A DNA stretch of 64,000 nt, taken from Apostichopus parvimensis. Lineage: Eukaryota > Echinodermata > Holothuroidea > Aspidochirotida > Stichopodidae. The stretch lies in the NCBI GenBank assembly GCA_000934455.1, contig KN882606.1, positions 61,561-125,560 of the forward strand. The letters are read 5' to 3'. The notes under the pieces are model-generated. The model was given only the letters and a program-made list of their open reading frames with translations. It made no database searches and was not told where the DNA came from. Each line of letters begins with the position of its first letter. The stretch's first letter is position 1. Position numbers and translations under genes: made by a program. This document shows positions 38,401-50,400 of the stretch, one piece after another.

Positions 38401-41400
38401 CAATTTCGTATCGCAACAGCCTCACTGGAAGTTCACCATCGCCCCCCCCCCTTGTGACGCAATACAAAATATTAACAAAATAAAGCTTTACAAACGAGAT
38501 TATCTTATAGAACTTCATGTAGGACTGTTTTTTAGATTTTGTGTTTTTAGGATTTGTTGGTTTTTAAGAAACATTTTGCTTTTATTGGATGATTTTCTTT
38601 TAAAGTTTTAAGTAGTAGACATATCGAATTTTAACTGTTATGCTTTACCAGTACTTATGATCAGTTGTATTATCTTATATTTATTAGTTCATACTGTTAT
38701 ATTGTATAGCATATTATAGATCTTCTGTAAAGCGCACATATGCACCTTCCCTTTTGTGCTATACAAGAATATTTTTATATACGTTAATACGTTTATGGGA
38801 ATATATTCGGCCACCGTACGTTTTCAGAAAATTCAAATATGCAATTTAACCTATATAAAGAAAATGCAGTAAAGTTATTGTTTTTTTTGGAAAAACTTTT
38901 TTTTCCTAAATTTATTATTCATCTAATTTAATTTCGCTTGTAAAAATAGTGAAGTATTTGAATTAATTTCCAACATTCATACTCCTCCTCCTCACATTGA
39001 TACACATGTCAATATAGGCTATGGAAATGGAAACTAATTCCAATAATTCCGTAATTTGTCTCAACCTCTCAAATATAACGATATAGGAAGACAATTATCG
39101 CTGGTAATTTTCTTACAGTTATTTCAGATTCATCTAAAGTTCAATGATCTTACATTTTGCATTCAGATGACCTTAAAATTCCAATTTACCCGGCTTAACC
39201 AACCTGTTCCTTTATGACGGCATCTTTGATATTATTTGTTGTCTATTACCTTTTGTCGGTTCCTTTGATTACAGGATTAAATTAATGAATAATTAATTAA
39301 ATATTTTGTAATTATCCAACACTTTCTTCTCCTCATATTCATTCTATCTTGTAAGCTACTTACCAAAGTTTTCTGAATTTCTTACACGGCAGTACATAGT
39401 TCAATAATCCTACAATGTCTTCCTCAGTAAGTTCTGGTGTTTCTCTTCCTGCATTCACCAATAACTTCTCCAGTGATGAGAGGCTTGGTAGAGCAATACC
39501 AGACTGGAGGATGATAGTATTGTTGTCAACCTTACTGAAGGACCACTTCAGGTTAATATCAGATATTGGTATCTGAAGAGAGATGGATAACAGAATAAAC
39601 TGTAGTTTAGCTGCATAACCTCATTGACAGTAAATATTATTGAACATACTTACTCCTGTTAATAGGGTATTATCTTATAGAAATTCAAAGGAAGGCAATG
39701 CTAATGCCTCCAGTTCCTCCCAACAAAAAAATGAACAATTATTTTAGAACAAAATCTACAAAAAGGCAAATAAATAAATAAAACAAATGAAAAATGGGTC
39801 TGTTCACGTTAAACCGCCCAAATTAGCAAAAATTGAATTTGGAGCATTGTGACAAAATAGTTAGAGATTCTAGAGAAGTAATACAAAATATTATTCACAT
39901 GGAGAGAGTCCACCTAGTTGTACCTACCATAGCATATACAATGTCCTAAGATATGCATATGGTATGCTATACTCCCAGAGGTGCCGAAATGTGGACGGAA
40001 AATGTTGTCATTTTCAAACTGTACTATTTTTACTTCGAGCTATTCTCAACTCCAAAAGTGGATTACTCTAAATTTTGTCATGATTGAACTGTGAGGCTAT
40101 AGGTTCCCTCTCATAAATATTTGAGAACATTTCATCGATGAATTTGCGAATTATTTCGTGCCTGTGTGTAATGTCCGAAACACCAGTGATGTCCGAAACA
40201 AGTTTTAATTAATATTGCTTTATATTGCTTTAAAATAAGACACAATAGATGAGCACTTCATATATTATGACAAGTTCTATTGTTACAAACATACATACTG
40301 CACTACTCAAAACTGTATCCATCTTTACCAAATATTATAGCAAAATAACCTTAAAAGTACTTTTCAGACATCACCATGTGTTTCGGACATCACTTTTGTG
40401 AATCCAACAAATTGTGAAACAGCACTAGTTTCAACTGAATGATTCAAGTGTTTGATTTGAGTGTGCTAGAATGCACTAAGATCCTACAACAGAATGCTTC
40501 TTAACTTTGGTGTCATGTGACCAACATTTATTAATCTTTTGATGACTTTTGACAAGTATAAAATTATATTTTACATATTTGGTTATAAATGTTACTGGGA
40601 ATATCAAATTACTTAAATTTTTCTAGATCTGACATCATTAACACTACAATTTTCCAGTATTTAGTACTGAAGAAGAAACCACTTTTTTTTAAATTATTTT
40701 CTGAAATAGCATGTATCAGGAAGGCTACAGTACATTAGACAGTAATGCTGTAATTGTCTGCTAATTGTCTGTAATTGTCACAACCATAGAAAGCCTATTA
40801 ATAGGCTAGAAGAACTACATCAAATAGCACGTGGGTACCATGCATGGACTGTTATGTGATGTGTTCCAGCTTCCATGGCGGTACCAATTTGATATTTCCA
40901 AATATCATTTTGAGAATTGTAAAGATTACACACAATTTTCATAGGCCTAGACGAGTTTTGTAGCATAGATCATGTTTCTGTCACATTGGTCTACAGCACG
41001 GTATGTCAACGTCACTTTGAAAAACTGAACACCGTTCAGTGTCGTCTGCCGCTCTATATGTATGAAATCAGTGTGCATCTATGACACCCTATGTCAGAGC
41101 AGTTTAACTGTTGATGCGAACTTGATGGTTGTCAAGAAAAGCTACCAGTACTTGGGAAGATGTTAGCTAAGTAGTAGGACCGTGGAACGTGTCTGATGAT
41201 CTATTCTATAAATGTTGGTCAACGACTATAACTATAATGTTAAGGTACAGACATTGCTAGTTAACTGTGTGTTTTCTGCTGCTCTAAGCCCACATATACA
41301 TTTACTAGTTAGTAAATCACAATGAGCAATGTGGAAAGGAATGCAGTATGTCAGATTATCAGTACCACCCTGGAACACATTACAGTACATGACCCTCTAT

Positions 41401-44400
41401 GACTGGTATGCGGATTTACTGTGTGATGAAACCTCTAGGTTTACTCGATGGTGTCAACAGTATTGATACACACAGAGTGGTGCATCATGCATGACCATGT
41501 TTTCATTCCGAGTTGCTTCAGACTTCAGCGCTGTAGCGATAAGTATACAGATATTTATCATTATGAAAGTTAAGGATAAAGCTGAACAATTTGCTGAGCT
41601 GCTGTATACCCTAACATCTATGCATTATACTTAAATGTAAGTTTAGGCCATACGCCTTAATAAAAACAATCGTACAAAGTAAATCATAATTCATATGTGA
41701 CAAGGAGTATACAACAAACATGAATACTTGTTTTTCACATGATAATAGCCAAGGCATAATGATGAAGTTCAATACAGAAGGTAAACTAGTACTTATAGTA
41801 CTACTAGTATAGGCTACTGCTGTTGCTTAGCTGGGCCAGTGGAAGCAATATTCAACATTGGCAGATCCAGCTCAAAGGTGCAGGAGGAAGGGGTAGGGGC
41901 GGGTGGGTGCCATTTGAAGGAATGCAAAATAGTTGTTATTGTTGACATTACAAAATAGGACCAAGCATTCTAGTGAAGTTTAGGATATGATACCCCTGCC
42001 CTCCCCTCTTAAAATTGTTTAAATAGTACACTTAATGATACTAGCTACAACAGGTGGGTGCCAAATTAGCTATGTGGGGATGTATCTTGTGTACATCTGT
42101 ATATTTATTAAATGGTAAATATTTGCTGTTTGTTTCAATTATTGCAATAATGGTAATGATGGAAATGTGGAAACTGTAAAAGTTAAAAAGGCTTCTATAA
42201 CACTTTTGGGGTATAACGTTATTTGCAGTCAATAATAATACCACTTTCTGAAAAATAATGTATATGTTGACGTTTCTGGGAAGTGTTGGTGAACGCTGGC
42301 CAATGCAAATGGTATGTGGACAGGTAACGAATGTGATGTAGCAGAGATTAACTGTATGCAAATGGTGATCAATGAATGGTCATTATGTGGAGTGTTATGG
42401 AGTGTTAGCTTAGTGGTTAACGCCGGTGCCTTTTAATCATAGGGTCCCGAGTTCGAGTCACTCCGAGATTAATTAAGTCGTCCAGTTACAGAGTTGTTGA
42501 CAATTAACAATTCATAATCATGGACGTTATATATGAATCTAAGCGACTGACTTCGGACAGCTTGCGGCTTTGATAAGCCAATGATGGCTTCTTTGCGAGT
42601 TCCTGCTTGCAGGAGGATCTAAACTACACGTGCGTATTCTGGATAAGTATGAATTGAGTATGTAGTAAACAGTGATAAATCATTAACATTAAATGGGGTT
42701 ATCAGTTATACCAAGCCATCAGATTTTCACTTTGAAAAGTTTATGTCTATCAGATTGTATTTTAAAGTATATATCTATCAGATTGTATTTTCTGGTTCGG
42801 TTATATAATAATTCACTAGATTGTATATTTATAAAATTAAATACTGTCTCCATATTTTCAGTATCTGGCATAGATAAAGTGAACCACATAGATTTCTTAT
42901 GGCCAAACAGCACAGACATCTCGTGGACTGATTTTAAAATGTTAATGTTTGTAATCCCATATCTAGCTATCATAACCCGAGGAGATCGTTCAGTCTATGT
43001 ACAGATGGAGCAAGTTGATCATTAATGATATTGAATCACGCATAAAGGAGCTGTAAACAGTAAACTTAGTGTGGTACGGTACTATTCGGAGTTATTGATA
43101 CTGATAGTATTACTGAAATATAATATCATTCAGTTAATTTGTATTGCAAAGTAAATTGTCCATGTCCATGGCTGGATAGTACCAAAATTGGACATTGACC
43201 CTATCGGCTCTGTCCAGATGTTCAATTTGAAAAAAATGTGCCTCAGGGCATTTGTTTTCCCAAGAATTTCCAGTGCGATTATTTTTCAGTACACCTTGTT
43301 GATTCCCCAGTCTATGGTGTTTTAGTAAGTACATTCCCTCAAAAATTCATAATATCTAGTGTAAATATGCTATTGTCTGACTGTTGTGTATATTTTGAAG
43401 CAGACTTTTGTTGCTTGAACATGTTTGAATAGCAAAAATTATTACTTAATATTGTTGTTACCTGCTGAAATATGTATTATTGTTATGCGGCTTTGTGAAC
43501 ATTTTTCCAAGGTGATGTCCGAAAAATTGAGTGATATCCGAAACGCTCATAAAGTAACTTTCAATGAACACTGAGGATTTGAACTATAATAAGTTCAAAA
43601 ATGTCATTACACCTTGTAGGTAGCTTGTCAACAACAAAGACCCCTTTGTTACAGATGTAACTTTTGATATGATATGCTTTGTGTAGAAAACATTAAAGTG
43701 ATATCCTAATACATTTGTGGTGATGTCCAAAACATAGTCCAAGACAGTCTTATTCAAATCTATAAAACAAGTATTTGCATTTTTCATTATTTGAAATGAA
43801 TTTGATGCTGTTTGTTAACATCACATATTGTGATGTGCTGATATATTGCTAAGTATTAACAAGCATGGCCTTCGTTTAATAATTGTCTTGTTGATCACTT
43901 GTATCTCTTTTCTTTGTTTTGAACTTGGAACCTAGGAAGGGTCCAAATATCTCTTTTAGTACGGTTATCAATTTACTAAAATGCTTTTCTATTCATTATT
44001 ATTGCCTTTAAATTAACACTATTTGTTTTATTACTATATATTAGGTTATATTAGGTAAAACATTGGTGGTTGAAGTCCGAAACAAGATCTTTTGGAGGGG
44101 TGATGTCGGAAACAAGAGTCAAGAAAACAAATTCTGAAAGGACATGACCCAGGATTTTCAGCTTTTGGTTAATATATGTGCTTATGTTGTGGTTTAATTT
44201 TATGGTATAATTGTTACTATTAGTTTCAGTTTTGTTCTTTAAAGAAAAACTGTTGTAACTTCATTTCAGGAAAAATTAAATTTTTCTAACGATCCTCTAA
44301 TATTGTTTATGCGATACTGCATCATCGATATCATCCAATAGCAAATGTTGTGTTAACAAAGAAAATAATAACATAATTCCCAAATGTAGCAACAATGGAG

Positions 44401-47400
44401 TGACACACCACCATGAAAAAAAGAACACATTTTGGAAAGTTTATAGATTGTCACACTATTAACCATCTTGAATATAGTTTCCAGAATAGTTTAAGCTCTG
44501 GTCAATTCTGATTCATAAATTGTAGATATTAGTTATGTTATTTACTTAGAATAGAAGTTCTTTACTGTAATTTGAAAATTTGGTACCTCCGGCAACCAAA
44601 TTGGGCGCTTTAACGTGAACAGAACCAAATGTGTTCAACTCACTACCAATGCGTAGTTACCGCGAGTGCGTAGGAAAGCTAAGTTTTGTTTCGACTATAA
44701 TGAAAAAAGTCTGCTTTCCCCATAAACATGTAGAAATAAGCAAGCATCAAGTGATTGCAGATCTCGACTTAAGTCATATATGCTAAGCTATATTCATCTG
44801 ACCTTCAACCCCTCCCCCCCCCCCTTTACGCCCTAACAGACTAACTCGACAGAACCACACTTGTGCCGGATAGGTGATAACAATATAAGTGTCAATAAAC
44901 ACATTAGCTTTACCTGACAACTGGTAGAAATAATTTGTAGCAGGAAATTAAATCAGGCGCTTCAATATTATCTTCATAATAGCTTGGTCTTCAAACGCAA
45001 ACGTATATGTACCAGTCTTGAAAAATAACATATTCTTATAAATAAATTACAAAATTGTAAAACTTAAAACAATTTATTTGTGAAAATTTAACTATCACGT
45101 CTGTACATAAACATGCATACTGTATTTTTTTTTAATTCTCGGAATCTTCTCATCTGAACCACTCTTGCATGATAACACAGTGAAGGTAAGTTATAACATA
45201 TTATGTTGATAGTACATGACAGGCTTAGTTGAGAAAACGATTTTTGAAAATTATTTTTCCCCCGTTTCTCCATCCCTAATATGTACTGTTTTAACGCCTC
45301 AACCTACATACAGTAACAGTAACAAAGAACCTCCCCTCCCGACACATCCGGAGTAAACACGACCGGCACACGCCGGTGTATATGCCGTTAACAAGCAACG
45401 TCACGTAAACGCTATTTAATACAATGATTGTGCAACACATTCCACGCCCTTTGAATTTGTCTATGTAATGTTTGTTGCTGTGCTAAATCTCTGTCGTGTC
45501 TACTCTAGAGCAGCTAGGCCTATTGTACAGTACGTTACAGCATAATCAATCCTCCCCCCTCACCCAGCCTCCTCTTCCCCGAACAAACTCTACATAACAA
45601 ACAAACAATAACTGTCACGGCTGGGAGATATCTATACCTGATAATATAACCCAATAGCTACACCTTACTGCTGACATTAACGGTTTATAACATTTAAACA
45701 GTCGTTTGTTTGAATTCTCTTGATATCATTCTGGGTGTAAGAACCCACTCATCTGTACCAGTCTTGCATGAGAAAATCGTAAGAGATAAGTTAGAAAATA
45801 TTGTGTTGATATTACATGATAGTTGCAAAAATGAAAGTTTCTATTAGTATTCCCCGTTTCTCGTTCCCTACTCTCCTGTACACTCATCGATCACCACATT
45901 AGCATTACGGTGGTTAATCAGGCATCAACCTACAAACAGTCATCGCAAGAACGAACTTGTCGTTCCGACACATGCATAGTAAATATAATCGACACACGCC
46001 CGTATGAACCGTTTACAAGCTACCACCACGTAAACTCTAGTCAGACGCTATAGTTGATATTATAATATTTTGTGTCTATAACTGTAACACAAATTCTTAG
46101 CCTTTGATATTCTCTCTAAAATGTTTGTTGTAGGCTCATTCTTTGCCGTGTAAAAGTAGCAGCCTATTGTGCAGCTGCAAATGTTACAATATGTTACAGC
46201 ATCATAAATGCTACAGTAAATATCTTTACTAAACGTGAGCGACAGTATCATAATCCATATACCACTACCACTCCCATTGTGACCGCACAACCAAATCATA
46301 TCCAGTATCACTACCAGTACCAGGGCTAACTCGGTTCTCGGAATGTCGTATTCGATTAGGGCTTACTGATATGTTACTCGGTCTATATACGTACGGATTA
46401 GTGTCGAATTAATAACTATTATAAAAACAGATATATTCCTCAACACAAGTACTGTATTTAAACTTACCTTGAAAGCAAGATTGTTTTAGAAGGATTTTAT
46501 CCTAAAGCGGTGATAAACGTATATGTCTGGGCCTAGATTTGATATAGCGTAACTGTGTGTGTCAAAATAAAAGCTCCGTTTTCAACGCAGTTACATCACC
46601 ATTATATTGTAATGGACGATTCCCCTGGATTGACGCGGCAGACTGCATGGCTGAAATACCAACACCTGCGTACATTACTGTAGTAGTTGTAATGCTTCAA
46701 TTGAACAGGTGTTATATATAAGCTGTGAAGGGTCTACTGACGGGTGAATAGGTTATCGTAACTCGCCCGAGTTAACCTTTTGAGAACCAAATATTTATGA
46801 ATAATGTAATATTGCATGAAGATAATCATTGAGAAACGTAACCAACGAATGCTGCTGACAGGAAGTAACATCTACTAGAGATGAAAGCCAAATACTGTGC
46901 AGCCGATCCGATCAAATCAAGCATAAACAACAGTGTTTTGATCGAGGAAACAGTTAATATTTTGTGGGGGCGCACTCCCGAAATATGTCTTAGAGATTGA
47001 CGGGAAAATGTTAATGTTCTAAACTAGATAGTGTGTCTCACTGTTCGTTTTCAGCTATTTATACCCCTCGTTATAAATGTCATTGATTGGTTTACAGACT
47101 CAGATAACAGAAAGAGATCAATTCAACCATAGTAATATTGCAACAGAGTAATTAAATGCCCTGAATAATGTGTTTCGTTGACATTAGATTCATGGCATTA
47201 ATGAAATAATACCTTTTGTTCTATTTTGAAATTTAAAGTGCCCTGTTTTTGTAGTTGAGAGTGTCATTCTGATACTTCAACTGCTTCACTTTTTGAAGTA
47301 TTAATATGAAAACATCAATGGATAATTGTCCTTTATGTTCTCATTCTGGAATTTGTGATATAGAATGCTTGTTGAGTCAATAGTAGTCGGGACGGTTTAT

Positions 47401-50400
47401 GTAGTGTGGTTAGCTACGAATCCCACTGATCCTTAAAGTTTGTGCAAAATACAAGAAGAAAAGTAAGCAGCCTCCAATTCTACTTTTTGTCAGTATATTT
47501 TCTTGAAGGATCATAACATATTTCGGCAATGAATATGAAAGCTGCATAGTTTTATCCCAGTACGTAGGCTATATAGCAAATTTTGTGCTGAAAGAAGGTA
47601 CGCCTGTATCTGTAAGGGTACAGAGACAAAGTTGCAAGGGAACAAGTACATACTAAGAGTACGTAGCACGTTGCACAGTACAACAAAATATGATTGAGAG
47701 AATTTGGAATGGCTTTTGGAATTTGAAATAACTTGAAAGCGATATATGTCAAAGAAAGAGAGAATTCTTTAATTGGCGAACAACGATGGCGAATGACGGA
47801 AGCAGTGTTTATGTAAATTAGACTAATGACTCTTTTCTGTTAAATGAATAAAGGTTGAATCTTAATGTTTTATAAAGAGTGACTAAAACTTTACGAAACA
47901 ATATTTCACGAAGCCAAAGTGTCTCAATTTACACATCAATAGGAAATTGTCTTGGAGAATAAAGCAAAGAGCAAGTTAATTACACAGTTACTGAGACAAA
48001 AGAATGAACATTTCATAGCATTCTTAGTAGAGGCAAATGAAATAACAATGAATTTAGCCGGACTGGTTATGACGTAAACTGTAGCCAATTAGTGCAAAGC
48101 GACACAGCAACCCGATTGCATAATATAATATACAATACATTTGCGTTATACTGTAATATGCTTCGTGCAGAAATGACGAATTTTAAACAATCTACATCAT
48201 ACAATCATTATTAAATTATATGTATTATTACACTTTATAACATACATTTCAGCGGTACTATGCATAAATTAAGAAAGTTTTTATTAACTATATAGCACAG
48301 AGTGGACGTTTGTGTGGCTGGTTTTTACTTGGTATCACAGAAATGAGTTGCATTAAAAAGTTGGACAATGATTGAAAAATATATTCATAAATAAAATCAC
48401 ATTTACGAGTTGATTTAGTATCCTTGATCATACTTACGTCATGACTTGATGCTACATGTAGCAGCTGTACGGTAGACCTCTGCAGTAACTTGCTGTCATC
48501 TTTGTCGATGATAACCTCTTTAGAACAGAGTTCTGTGACAGTCTTCCTGATCTCCGTAATGTCTCCATTTTGTTCCAATATGCAGAGGATTGCAAACTTA
48601 TCACAATCCTTTTTCTTCTTCAAATATTCGATGATATTACGAGCAGCTGTACGGCTTAGTCCACATGCGAATCGAAAGACATACTGGAGGTCAAATGGAT
48701 TCATCTTACCTAGAATCTGTTCTAGTTCAAACGCATTTTTTGCATTTGCAGTGACAATTGCCAACCTAAACGACGCATACCATTCACAGAATATTTTATG
48801 GTAGAATCTTACTTCAGTATTGGTCTTGATGTCCCCAGTAGAAGTTTCTCTGTTTGAATCTTCAAGTATTTCCTCCTCTACTAAAATACCCACACAGATA
48901 TATAGATCATAAAACTGTTTACCAAGTCTCTGACAGAGCTGTTTTTTATTCCATGTAATCTGCTGGTTTTCTCTGTTTAGACCCTCAAATGCTACTGTAT
49001 CCAGTTCAACGTGATTAATTTCATGTTCAACATAGTAGCTAACTACATTGCGGTCAGATGCCTTGTTTCTAGTGTGACTATGGAAACATTTTAACATGTA
49101 TACAAAAAAGTCTGTTACCGACTTAAATTTCCGAAAATCGTCTCGTTCATGAGTCATGTGAGCGAACGTAACAAAGAACAGAGGTACTTGACAAATGTCA
49201 TCAAGGATTGGGTTTTCTCGCAATCCTCGCTTGATTTTATCAACAGCATTTTCGTTATTTTCACCTGTTATAGCCTTGCGAATATACTGGTCACGCGCTG
49301 TTTCGTCAAACCCAATTAATTCCAGTCGTTTCGGTGATGACCTTTTGCAATATGTTGGTATGTACCTAGTTGTCAAGGTAACATCAAATGTTTCAAACAA
49401 TTTGGATTTAATGATGCGCCAGATATCACTTCGATTACTTTTTTCTCTATTTGGATATTCGTCAAAGCCGTCCAGAATTATTTTTACTGTATTGCATCGT
49501 TGCAGAATATCTTTAATGTCTTTGGAATTCAAGCGAAACTCACTCGGCAATAATATCACTTTAATAGCTTTATAGATTGATCTCACATTACCCAACTGTC
49601 TAAGTTTCAGAAGAATTAATACCTCCGCTGCAGAGACAGGAGAATCCTTGACACCATTACACCAGTCATAAGCTAGCTGGAGGGTCAGAGTTGATTTACC
49701 GTATCCAGCTTCACCCTTCACAATACGCCTAGTATATAACTTTGAACTTGAATCAGTAAAAATGTCTTTATACGAGCTCAAACGTTCTTTCTGTGAGTTT
49801 TCGGACTGAGTTTCTAGGACGTGTTCAATACCTCCCTCAACAAAAACCTTATCTACACAATATAGTCTGTCCTTTATATAGGGAATTGGTTGTAATTCGT
49901 CATACTGCTTCTTGTAAACTGTCTTCAGAGAATCTAGAAGTATGCACTTCTTTTCTGGTAAGAAAATATTAAATAATTTAGTTAATTAAAAAAATCAGAT
50001 ACACGTAATGCTGAGAAACGTATGGAGATATTCGTAGTATATTTTTCTGTTTTTTTTAAAGTTATTTACATTAAAATCAGCAGCAAAATCAGTCATATAT
50101 TGTTAACTATACTCATAGTGCATCTAATATGTATACAATTTCAATATTCTATTGAAAATGTTCCTAACTTGTAGTCACTACTAGAGTCACTCTCATAGGA
50201 AACTTGAAACTATCAGCACAGTATACTAGTCATTAAATGATGTCGTTCGATGTTGATACCTGATTGTTAATATGTCTTTTAAATTCCTGTGTGAGATATA
50301 TCATCACCAAGTTGGACGTAATTCGTTTCATTAACACCTCAGAGCAATTAAAATACCAGATAAGTCACGTTTCATACATTTTTTAAATTCTGGTTCAGCC

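Noticed and set aside
42399-42466. Functional tRNA-Lys gene
   Set aside because: The B box departs from consensus, stems are imperfect, and it continues into a SINE-like body inside a mobile element.
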